Shown one piece after another: positions 1 through 5,490 of a stretch of 6,746 bases of DNA. Made by a program: the position numbers and the translations under genes. The notes beneath the pieces were generated by a model, which worked only from the letters and a program-made list of their open reading frames with translations, had not been told where the DNA came from and did no database searches. The DNA lies in contig SKIM01000297.1 of assembly GCA_007116445.1 (NCBI GenBank), forward strand, positions 1 to 6,746, given 5' to 3'. Positions within the stretch are counted from its first letter, which is position 1. Every line of letters starts with the position of its first letter. This DNA comes from Natronohydrobacter sp. GTDB lineage: Bacteria; Pseudomonadota; Alphaproteobacteria; Rhodobacterales; Rhodobacteraceae.

Positions 1-134
1 CCTTCGATCAACCCATGCGTGCATGTTTATGATCCTCCGTACGGCCCAGGTGAAGATACAACGCGGTAAGCGTCGATAATTCGCTGAAACCGATCGTTAC
101 ATCGTGATTGTCGAAGATCCCGGCGCGGCGCGAA
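1..134. other. Left edge, no gene recognised
   Basis: This stretch lies downstream of the minus-strand membrane protein gene. Open frames run through it on both strands, but none gives a recognisable domain or a convincing start, and they overlap the membrane protein gene in other frames. A short inverted repeat CATGC-GT-GCATG sits at 14-25. It has no T tract on the minus-strand exit side, so I do not call it a terminator. Confidence 0.4.
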
Positions 135-656
135 TCACGCGCGTCGCTCCTCTGAGCCCCGCGCCACTGCCCAAATGTCAGGGCCAAAACGGTCGAAGTC
201 TTGGCCCTGACGAAAGCCCTGGCACTCCTCATACACGGATGGAACGGGTGACACATTTGCCAGGGTCGGGCTTCGGGCATCCGTTTCTGCCAAGATATCG
301 GGATGCGCGAAACTCCGGGGGCGCGGGCGGGACATGGCCGCCACGCGCCGATCAAGCCGGGCTGAGATCCGGCCGCTCAGCCGATACCAGAGCCCATAAA
401 GCGAAATGGCGATAAAACTGATTTGAATCAGGAAGGACGCCAGATTGAATGAGGTGATCAGACTGGCGAGGACAAAACTGGCGGCGATCAGCTTACTGGC
501 GGAATATCCCGCACCATTGCCGCAAATACGCCCGGTCTGCACAAGAAGATAACCACCGACATAGATCAGACACCCAACTGTGCCGGTGATTTGTAATGCC
601 GCGTGGTAATGCTGCATGCGATGCAGCGAAGCAAATGGATCAAGCAAATCGAGCAT
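135..656 (-). CDS. Small CBU_0592-like integral membrane protein
   Basis: The 173-residue product is a small inner-membrane protein of unknown function. Residues about 20-91 hold three closely packed hydrophobic helices (about 20-40, 53-70 and 73-91). The pattern, a first helix with G-x-x-G-C-L-I-Y-V-G-G-Y-L followed by Q-T-G-R, then two more helices ending in S-L-Y-G-L-W, resembles the small CBU_0592-type membrane domain found alone or fused in many proteobacteria; that match is from memory. Residues 92-173 are hydrophilic, Arg-rich and look disordered, with no recognised motif. The start at 656 has only a weak upstream purine tract; Met14 (ATG at 617-615) sits closer to the first helix and could be the true start. 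The gene is divergent from the regulator operon. An 11-bp inverted repeat lies inside the tail-coding part (177-211), so the tail may be poorly conserved. Confidence 0.72.
   Translation of the reverse strand: MLDLLDPFASLHRMQHYHAALQITGTVGCLIYVGGYLLVQTGRICGNGAGYSASKLIAASFVLASLITSFNLASFLIQISFIAISLYGLWYRLSGRISARLDRRVAAMSRPRPRSFAHPDILAETDARSPTLANVSPVPSVYEECQGFRQGQDFDRFGPDIWAVARGSEERRA
177..211. repeat. Perfect 11-bp inverted repeat, 13-nt loop
   Basis: GTCAGGGCCAA (177-187) is matched exactly by its reverse complement TTGGCCCTGAC (201-211), with 13 bases between. It lies in the part of the minus-strand membrane protein gene that codes for residues about 149-160 of the hydrophilic tail. It could form a GC-rich hairpin near the 3' end of that transcript. 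No run of T follows the stem on the minus strand, so it is not a canonical intrinsic terminator. It could act in mRNA stability or be a remnant of a dispersed palindromic element. Confidence 0.6.
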
Positions 657-822
657 CTGAAAACCATCCGGTCAGCCTGTTGGGATGGGTTTCGCAAATG
701 GGCTGTTATCCGGCCGTTACCGAGCGGCACTAACGCCAGGATGGCGGGCATTTCTGGCGCAATATCATCGCGTTGCGGCAAACCGACGCGTCAAGCGGCT
801 GCGCCTTGCTTTCGGCCGGTCC

Positions 823-839
823 CTAACGCCGGGCTAACG
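823..839. promoter_or_regulatory. CTAACG direct repeat, 11-bp period (candidate operator)
   Basis: CTAACG occurs at 823-828 and again at 834-839, start to start 11 bp, one helical turn. Regulators of the SARP type (OmpR-like winged helix plus BTAD domain) are known to bind short direct repeats with 11-bp spacing close to the -10 box, and the next gene codes for such a protein. A weak -10-like TTGATT lies at 844-849, shortly after the second repeat. If this is the promoter, the TTG at 844 cannot start the regulator. Autoregulation is inferred. Confidence 0.35.
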
Positions 840-988
840 GGAGTTGATTCACGATGATGATGTGACACACTGCGCGAGAGTTCCACAGAAGATGTATCTT
901 GACGAGTTTCATGGTTCAGACCGGTTCACACTGTCTTTCGACGATCCGGTCGGAACTTTGGCCACCACGCGACCACCGCCCCATGATC

Positions 989-992
989 GGGA
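989..992 (+). promoter_or_regulatory. Ribosome binding site that favours the start at 1000
   Basis: GGGA ends 7 nt before the ATG at 1000. The ATG at 892 is preceded only by a poor purine stretch (CAGAAG, directly adjacent), and the TTG at 844 has GGGAG immediately next to it with no spacer. The winged-helix domain begins only about 15 residues after the ATG at 1000, so little is lost by this start. Confidence 0.45.
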
Positions 993-999
993 CAGCAGC

Positions 1000-2730
1000 A
1001 TGCCACCGATGAGACAGGACTTACCGCAGACCAACGCGCTCAATCTCTATCTGATCGGCCCGATGCGAATCACGGATGCGCAGGGCCAGAAGATCGTGGT
1101 GCGTGGTCGCAAGGCACAGGCACTTCTGGCGCTGACCGCACTCGGCCCTCAGATGCGCCGCAGCCGCGTCTGGCTGCGCGACAAGCTCTGGAGCAATTCG
1201 GACGAGGCGCGGTCCTCGACATCGCTGCGTCAGTCGCTGTTCGAATTGCGCCGCGATCTGGGCAAGACCGGGCAGACCGCGCTGGAAATCAGCGCGGATA
1301 CGATTGCGTTGAACCCGGAGGAGGTCTGGATCGACCTGCTTGCGCTGCAACGCGACGCCAGCCTGATGCGCAGCCTGGGCCTGAGTGAGAACAGCGAACT
1401 TCTTGAAGGTTTCGATATTGGCGATCCTGAATTCGAGGATTGGCTGCAAGGCGCGCGGTTTGAATGGGCGGACCAGGCTGAAGCACTGGCCGCGCGGCAG
1501 CAGCCCGTTTCCCCGCTTGTTGCGGGAATGGGCGCCGGGGCACAGATCTCGCCTTTGCGGATCGGGCTGATGCGCAGCGTTGTCCATGGAGGCGACGAGC
1601 TGAGCGCCCATCTCAGCGATCAGCTGCTGGAACGGATCATCGGAAATCTGCGCGACCTGATGCCTGTGCGGGCGCTGGATCTGCGCAATGACATGGCCCC
1701 GATCGAAGATCTGGCCGAAAGCGCAGAGGCCGAGTTTTTTGTGCGAATGCGCGTGCTCTGTGTCGGGCGGAAAGTGACGCTGACCTTTTTCCTGTTTCGC
1801 GCCTCGCAACTCGCGCTGGAATGGAGCCAGACGGTCCAATGCAGCATGGACGAGCTTCAGGACAGCGATGCGCTGCTTTTGCTGGGCTTTGTGGCACAGA
1901 ATGTCGATCGCCTGTGCCGCACGATCCAGACCGGCATGACCAGCGCGGACCCGTCAGTATCAGCGCAACTGGCGGGCCATAGCGCGCTGAACATGCTGTT
2001 CCGCCTGGACGATGACGCTGTGGACCGCGCAATCTCGCTGATTGACAGGGCCGAAACGCTGCATACCGGCCAGACGTGCCAGCATTCGCTGCCCGGCGCG
2101 CTGCGTGCCTATGCGGCCTCTTTTGCAGTGGGTGAAAATCTGGGCATGCTCAGTGACCGGGCCCTGCAAGAGCTGCGGGACATGACGAAGATGCAACTGG
2201 GCGAAAACCCTTTCAATTCCATGTCTCTGGCCTGTCTTGGCCATGTCATTGGCTATGTTCTGGGCCAGCATGAGCTTGCAGGCAAGGTTCTGGAGCGCGC
2301 CGTGTCCCAGAATCCCGCGCAGCCCTTCGCCTGGGACCATCTCGCGCTGCACAAGCTGTATACCGGGGATTATGACGCGGCTTTGCGCCACGCCCATCGC
2401 GCAACGCAGCTCGGGGCCTTCAGCCCGATGTCCTACAGTTACGACACTACTCTTGCGATGGCTGCCACGCTCTCGGGTGATTATGGACGTGCGATCCTGG
2501 CGGGCCGTTCGGCACTGCAAAAGCAGCCTCGGTTCAAGGCCGCGATGCGCTATCTTATGATTGCGCAATCGGCCAGCGGTCAGCGCGATGCTGCGGAAGT
2601 GACGCGTGGCCAGTTGCTGCAGCTTGATCCCGATTTCAGCGACGCAGAGATCCAGCGGCGTCGTTTCGGCCTGCAGCCTGGCGCGCATACGCACCCGCTT
2701 CTTCGTTTGCTCAAACCGATAATGGAGTGA
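1000..2730 (+). CDS. SARP/BTAD-like transcriptional regulator with TPR-type repeats
   Basis: This is probably a cytoplasmic DNA-binding regulator of its own operon. From the ATG at 1000 it has 576 residues. Residues about 13-105 form an OmpR/SARP-type winged helix: the opening strand L-N-L-Y-L-I-G-P-M-R-I, the segment R-G-R-K-A-Q-A-L-L-A-L, then W-L-R-D-K-L-W-S-N-S-D-E-A-R and S-L-R-Q-S-L-F-E-L-R-R-D-L, the usual form in BTAD-containing regulators. A short BTAD-like helical part follows (to about 165). Residues about 185-315 form an alpha/beta segment like the TolB-like region in CadC/adenylate-cyclase-type regulators. Residues about 405-545 look like four TPR repeats (G-D-Y-x-x-A, L-D-P-D). 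I see no membrane helix or receiver domain. The gap to the next gene is 6 nt, and the GGAG near its 3' end serves as that gene's ribosome binding site. The start is uncertain: ATG 892 would add 36 residues. Confidence 0.88.
   Translation: MPPMRQDLPQTNALNLYLIGPMRITDAQGQKIVVRGRKAQALLALTALGPQMRRSRVWLRDKLWSNSDEARSSTSLRQSLFELRRDLGKTGQTALEISADTIALNPEEVWIDLLALQRDASLMRSLGLSENSELLEGFDIGDPEFEDWLQGARFEWADQAEALAARQQPVSPLVAGMGAGAQISPLRIGLMRSVVHGGDELSAHLSDQLLERIIGNLRDLMPVRALDLRNDMAPIEDLAESAEAEFFVRMRVLCVGRKVTLTFFLFRASQLALEWSQTVQCSMDELQDSDALLLLGFVAQNVDRLCRTIQTGMTSADPSVSAQLAGHSALNMLFRLDDDAVDRAISLIDRAETLHTGQTCQHSLPGALRAYAASFAVGENLGMLSDRALQELRDMTKMQLGENPFNSMSLACLGHVIGYVLGQHELAGKVLERAVSQNPAQPFAWDHLALHKLYTGDYDAALRHAHRATQLGAFSPMSYSYDTTLAMAATLSGDYGRAILAGRSALQKQPRFKAAMRYLMIAQSASGQRDAAEVTRGQLLQLDPDFSDAEIQRRRFGLQPGAHTHPLLRLLKPIME
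2724..2727 (+). promoter_or_regulatory. Ribosome binding site of the PAP2-like gene, within the regulator's end
   Basis: GGAG lies in the last codons of the regulator, 9 nt before the ATG at 2737. The stop and next start are 6 nt apart, so translation of the two genes is likely coupled. No terminator or promoter fits in the gap. Confidence 0.7.
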
Positions 2731-2736
2731 TCCGCG

Positions 2737-3594
2737 ATGGTCGATTTCACGATACTGGAGAATTTTCAGTTTGTCGTCACGTCTCATGATCTTGAACTGA
2801 CAGAGCGTGAGATCATGCCCATGACATCGGCCATGAGCGCGATGCGCAGCCTGGCGTTGAACCGCAATCGCAACAGGAACAGGAACAGGAACAGGAACCG
2901 CAATCGAAACCGCAACAGAAATCGCAATCGCGCCGATCCCTTCGGCCAGGCGGACAGCGCGATACTGGAGCCATGGGAAGAACGCGCACGGCTCTACGCC
3001 TTGCGAGACGAATGGATGGATCTGCCGGTACCGCTGCCCCCATCCTTGCCGGAACTGCGCGCGCATGCTCTGGATTTGCTGAAGAAACAAGCGCTCTTGT
3101 CCTTGCCCCAGCATGTCGGGCGGCGCGACGAAATCCTCGTCGAAGCCGAGCTGGAACTTTCGCGCTACCTGCGCCCCTTCGGCATCGAGACCCATGGCGG
3201 CTATGACGCCACGATCAGCCTGATGCTGACTGTCATGGCGCTGACCGACGAAATCGGGCTCTATTACAAGGCGCGCTGGAATGTGCCGCGGCCCAATCAG
3301 GTCGAGCCACGCCTGCGCAATTTCCTCGCCGCGCCCGCCCATGCCAGTTATCCCAGCAATCACGCCTTCCAGTCCTTTGCGCTGGCCTTTGTGATGTCGC
3401 GCGTGATCCCCGAACACCCTGGCTCCGGGCAATTGTTCCTGTCAGCCCGGCGGATTGCGGAAAACCGCGAATGGGCGGGCGTGCATTATGCCTGCGACAC
3501 CGCGGCCGGGCATGCGCTGGCGCGGATGATCCTGCCCGTGCTGGAAAAAGTGTTGCAAAAGAACATGCTTGCGGCGCAAGCGGAGTGGATGTGA
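2737..3594 (+). CDS. Soluble PAP2 / vanadium-haloperoxidase-fold enzyme with Asn-Arg repeat
   Basis: The 285-residue product carries all three signature motifs of the type-2 phosphatidic acid phosphatase and vanadium haloperoxidase superfamily: K178-x6-R185-P186, P206-S207-N208-H209, and R244-x5-H250-x3-D254. These residues would bind phosphate or vanadate, with H250 as the nucleophile or vanadate ligand and H209 as acid-base. The family's usual PSGH is PSNH here. Unlike lipid phosphatases it shows no run of strong transmembrane helices and no signal peptide, so a cytoplasmic enzyme is likely. Residues 1-41 are a non-repetitive leader of unknown role; residues 42-65 are twelve Asn-Arg dipeptides; the catalytic helical domain fills about 75-280. 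Phosphatase and haloperoxidase cannot be told apart from sequence. The gene sits between the regulator and the S8 peptidase with gaps of 6 and 13 nt, which suggests joint function. Confidence 0.88.
   Translation: MVDFTILENFQFVVTSHDLELTEREIMPMTSAMSAMRSLALNRNRNRNRNRNRNRNRNRNRNRNRADPFGQADSAILEPWEERARLYALRDEWMDLPVPLPPSLPELRAHALDLLKKQALLSLPQHVGRRDEILVEAELELSRYLRPFGIETHGGYDATISLMLTVMALTDEIGLYYKARWNVPRPNQVEPRLRNFLAAPAHASYPSNHAFQSFALAFVMSRVIPEHPGSGQLFLSARRIAENREWAGVHYACDTAAGHALARMILPVLEKVLQKNMLAAQAEWM
2860..2931 (+). repeat. Hexanucleotide repeat coding for (Asn-Arg)12
   Basis: Twelve 6-bp units, each Asn then Arg, lie in frame within the PAP2-like gene (residues 42-65). Four consecutive units (2872-2895) are exact AACAGG copies; the flanking eight vary as AAC/AAT plus CGC, CGA or AGA. 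The mix of synonymous codons outside the core argues that the dipeptide itself is kept, while the identical core points to recent slippage. Because the unit is 6 bp, gain or loss of copies changes tail length without breaking the frame. Confidence 0.97.
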
Positions 3595-3599
3595 AAGGA
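3594..3599 (+). promoter_or_regulatory. Ribosome binding site that sets the S8 peptidase start
   Basis: AAAGGA overlaps the stop codon region of the PAP2-like gene and lies 8 nt before the ATG at 3608. An in-frame ATG at 3599 overlaps this motif and so is unlikely to be used; the TTG at 3569 lies inside the upstream gene. Confidence 0.7.
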
Positions 3600-3607
3600 T
3601 GGCCCCG

Positions 3608-4990
3608 ATGAATTCTGCGACCCCGCGCCTGCGTTACGACAGTCTCTGGCATCTGACAGCGCTGGGGGTGCTGACGCGCGAGAACATGCCCAATACCTGG
3701 CTGCCTGAGGACGTGAAGAAACCTGCCCGCGTCGCGCTGATCGACACTTCTGTCGCGATGGATCACCCCAATCTGCGCGGCGCGATCAATCAGAAGCTGG
3801 CCTTTGATCTGTTTTCGACCCGGCTGGGGGCTTTTCCGGGCCTTCTGGGGCAGACCTGCCTCGGTGAACTGGGGCTGGGCACTGCGCAGGCTGTGGTCGC
3901 GGGACTGCCCGGCTGTCAGGCGCTGCTCGACGCGCTTGATGCGCGGCTTGGCCCGGACCAGCCGCCTTGCATCGGCACGATCCAGCCTGCGACATCGTCC
4001 GTCTTCTCAGGGCATGGCACGGCCATCGCCGGGCTGATCGGCGCGCGGCCTGTCGTCGTGCCGATGGCCGAGGCCTATCGCGACGACCCGCGCGACACGA
4101 CCCTTGCGCTGCCTTACTGCGGCGTCGATCCGACCTGCGAAATCATCCCGATCTCGACGAATTTCGACACGGATCCCGAGCAGATGATCCTCGCTTTTCT
4201 CTATGCAGAGCGCATCAAGGCAGATGTGATTGTGCTGCCACGCGGCATCCCTGACCCATTTCGCATGCAGCCGGAACTTTATGCGCATGATCTGGGCGGG
4301 CGCAATCTGGGCGAACTGACCGCGCCCTGCCCGATTTCGGACGAGGCGCGCGCGCTTTGGGCAGAGCTGGCCGAGTTGATCGTGAAAATCTCGCTGCGTC
4401 GCCCGATTGTCTGTGCTGCCGGGAATGAGAATGAAGAATACGGAATTTATCCAGCGAATCTGGCCTCGGAAGACAATGGGGTGATTTCGGTCGGCGCCGT
4501 GAATGCGAAGGGCTGGGCCTGCAGCTACTCCCCCCCCTCCGGGCTGACGGTCTGGGGGCCGAGCACTGATGCCGAGAGTTTCGTCGAAGGGGACGTGCGA
4601 CTGGACATGAGCCGGCATCGCGCGGATACCCGCGGGGTTCCGCGCGAGAACAACACTGCGCGCTTCTCGCACTTCGAGATCATTTCGACCGATGTTCCCG
4701 GTCAGGGCGGTTATTCAGCATCGCCCTATGATGGCGCAGAACCTGAAGACGGGCTGCGCGAATTCGGATCGTTCTTCTGCCGATTCGGCGGCACATCTGC
4801 CGCCAGTGCCATCATCGGGGGTTTGCTGGCACTGGGACGCGGGCTTGGCAAAATCCCCGTCGACGCTGACGGGGTCGACGCGAAGGCCTGGCTGTTGCAG
4901 AGTTGCGTCACTCCCGTGGCCAATCAGCCGAATGTCTGTGTTCCCTGCCTCGACGGGTTGGGCGCCTTCCCGGTCGACAGCACGCCATGA
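3608..4990 (+). CDS. Subtilisin-family (S8) serine peptidase, cytoplasmic type
   Basis: This is a 460-residue subtilase with a complete active site: Asp46 in A-L-I-D-T-S-V, His136 in F-S-G-H-G-T-A-I-A-G, oxyanion Asn273 in C-A-A-G-N-E-N, and Ser397 in F-G-G-T-S-A-A-S. The catalytic domain starts almost at the N-terminus; there is no signal peptide, no I9-type propeptide and no membrane helix, so it probably acts in the cytoplasm, as do some subtilases that mature peptides (for example PatA/PatG-type enzymes). About 90 residues separate Asp46 and His136, more than in simple subtilisins, with a hydrophobic Gly/Leu-rich insert near 74-110. It has twelve Cys residues, including C-x-x-C at 444-447. 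The start at 3608 is chosen by the AAAGGA 8 nt upstream; it follows the PAP2-like stop by 13 nt. The substrate is unknown; the neighbour's Asn-Arg tail is one guess. A C8 tract at 4530-4537 is a frameshift risk. Confidence 0.92.
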   Translation: MNSATPRLRYDSLWHLTALGVLTRENMPNTWLPEDVKKPARVALIDTSVAMDHPNLRGAINQKLAFDLFSTRLGAFPGLLGQTCLGELGLGTAQAVVAGLPGCQALLDALDARLGPDQPPCIGTIQPATSSVFSGHGTAIAGLIGARPVVVPMAEAYRDDPRDTTLALPYCGVDPTCEIIPISTNFDTDPEQMILAFLYAERIKADVIVLPRGIPDPFRMQPELYAHDLGGRNLGELTAPCPISDEARALWAELAELIVKISLRRPIVCAAGNENEEYGIYPANLASEDNGVISVGAVNAKGWACSYSPPSGLTVWGPSTDAESFVEGDVRLDMSRHRADTRGVPRENNTARFSHFEIISTDVPGQGGYSASPYDGAEPEDGLREFGSFFCRFGGTSAASAIIGGLLALGRGLGKIPVDADGVDAKAWLLQSCVTPVANQPNVCVPCLDGLGAFPVDSTP

Positions 4991-5089
4991 AACCGCCGAG
5001 ATTTTGGGAAAACTGTCTTGCATCAGGTGTGTGTGCGCAGGGCCTTGTACCTGCGCGTCACGACCGGCCAGTGTGCCGACACAGATGTA

Positions 5090-5290
5090 TCACGGATCCG
5101 AAAGCAGGGCTGAGCCAGACTGTCGCCCGACATGGCCGCCCTGCCGGCGCGACGGCGGTCGCGGCCGATCGCTCTCATCTCTGGTCCTGATTCTCGCACC
5201 GCAAGCCAATGCGATCACCAGAGCAGCGATCATAATACTATAGAACCCCGCGAAAAGCAGGACAAACCACCAAGCCACTTTCACCCCCAT
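5090..5290 (-). CDS. Possible small single-pass membrane protein
   Basis: The 66-residue frame starts at an ATG (5290-5288) and opens with M-G-V-K-V-A-W-W, followed by one strong hydrophobic helix at about residues 5-30, then a hydrophilic Arg/Pro-rich tail ending in L-L-S-D-P. The positive charge after the helix would suit an N-out/C-in topology. I recognise no family. No clear ribosome binding site precedes the ATG; the open frame extends upstream to a TTG at 5359, which would give 89 residues, and a GTG two codons in is also possible. The only support for a real gene is the clean helix-plus-tail composition and the lack of any plus-strand alternative. It would be convergent with the peptidase gene and divergent from the transferase gene. 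Confidence 0.35.
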   Translation of the reverse strand: MGVKVAWWFVLLFAGFYSIMIAALVIALACGARIRTRDESDRPRPPSRRQGGHVGRQSGSALLSDP

Positions 5291-5383
5291 CCAGCAAATT
5301 TGCCGAAAACACAGGCACCCAAGCTGGATTGCACCACGGAATCCTTTACAGAGCGTCAACGTAGCGTTGCTGTTTTCATCAAA

Positions 5384-5452
5384 TTGCTCTAATCCAGCAC
5401 TTAACTATGTTCCCAGCTGAAACTTTGTGAAAGCGGGAAGTGATGTTACAGA
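5384..5452 (+). promoter_or_regulatory. Candidate promoter region of the transferase gene
   Basis: Two weak sigma-70-like pairs can be drawn: TTGCTC (5384-5389) with TATGTT (5406-5411), spacer 16; and TTGTGA (5425-5430) with TACAGA (5447-5452), spacer 16. Each has only three or four consensus bases per box. The region is AT-richer than its surroundings and lies 40-100 bases before the start codon, where a promoter is expected. Confidence 0.25.
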
Positions 5453-5456
5453 AAAC

Positions 5457-5471
5457 TTGAATTTAGTTCAA
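5457..5471. promoter_or_regulatory. Short inverted repeat upstream of the transferase gene
   Basis: TTGAA (5457-5461) and TTCAA (5467-5471) are separated by TTTAG, ending 6 nt before the ribosome binding site. The arms are only 5 bp and AT-rich; it might be an operator half-site pair, or chance in an AT-rich leader. Confidence 0.15.
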
Positions 5472-5477
5472 ATTGTC

Positions 5478-5483
5478 AGGGAA
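5478..5483 (+). promoter_or_regulatory. Ribosome binding site that sets the transferase start
   Basis: AGGGAA lies 7 nt before the ATG at 5491 and 4 nt before the adjacent in-frame ATG at 5488. The spacing favours 5491. The TTG at 5473 lies before the motif and is unlikely to be used. Confidence 0.6.
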
Positions 5484-5490
5484 TACGATG

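Larger units (their letters stand above)
657..999. other. Divergent intergenic and regulator leader region
   Basis: This stretch separates the minus-strand membrane protein gene from the plus-strand regulator operon. It holds a CTAACG direct repeat with 11-bp period (823-839), a third CTAACG at 730-735, an inverted pair CGCCAG (734-739) and CTGGCG (754-759), and a three-codon frame ATGATGATGTGA at 854-865. I found no sigma-70 promoter with good boxes at proper spacing on either strand. For the minus gene the best pair is very weak. The open frame of the regulator extends upstream to a TTG at 844 and has an ATG at 892. In 892-999 about 21 of 36 codons end in G or C, lower than the codons that follow by eye, so this part is probably mostly leader. 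Confidence 0.5.
4991..5490. other. Spacer between peptidase and glycan transferase genes
   Basis: This stretch separates the three-gene operon from the next plus-strand gene. No plus-strand frame looks coding. A minus-strand frame at 5090-5290 may encode a small membrane protein. No canonical terminator follows the peptidase: the best hairpin (GCGCAGG 5035-5041 with CCTGCGC 5050-5056) lacks a T tract. The last 110 bases are AT-richer and probably hold the promoter of the transferase gene. Short inverted repeats lie at 5357-5369 (CAACG-TAG-CGTTG) and 5457-5471 (TTGAA-TTTAG-TTCAA). Confidence 0.5.

Noticed and set aside
331..342. GACATGGCCGCC shared with 5130-5141 as a dispersed repeat
   Set aside because: Only 12 bases match, flanks differ, and GC-rich 12-mers recur by chance in such a genome.
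899..904. TTGACG as a -35 box for the regulator operon
   Set aside because: No -10-like hexamer lies 16-19 bp downstream.
1021..1839. Long minus-strand frame opposite the regulator gene
   Set aside because: It is a shadow of the GC-rich regulator; the translation is Gln/Arg/Ala-rich with no domain, and the plus strand has clear domains.
2860..2931. The 6-bp repeat as a CRISPR array or replication iteron
   Set aside because: The units have no spacers, are in frame with the gene, and vary only at synonymous positions.
1960..3432. Very long minus-strand frame (490 codons) opposite the regulator and PAP2-like genes
   Set aside because: It crosses a gene boundary of two well-supported plus-strand genes, including the repeat as a Val/Pro/Ile run, and shows no recognisable fold.
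5035..5056. Hairpin GCGCAGG / CCTGCGC after the peptidase gene as an intrinsic terminator
   Set aside because: The stem is 7 bp with an 8-nt loop and no T tract follows on either strand.
5473..5490. TTG at 5473 as start of the transferase
   Set aside because: The ribosome binding site AGGGAA lies downstream of it and points to the ATG at 5491.
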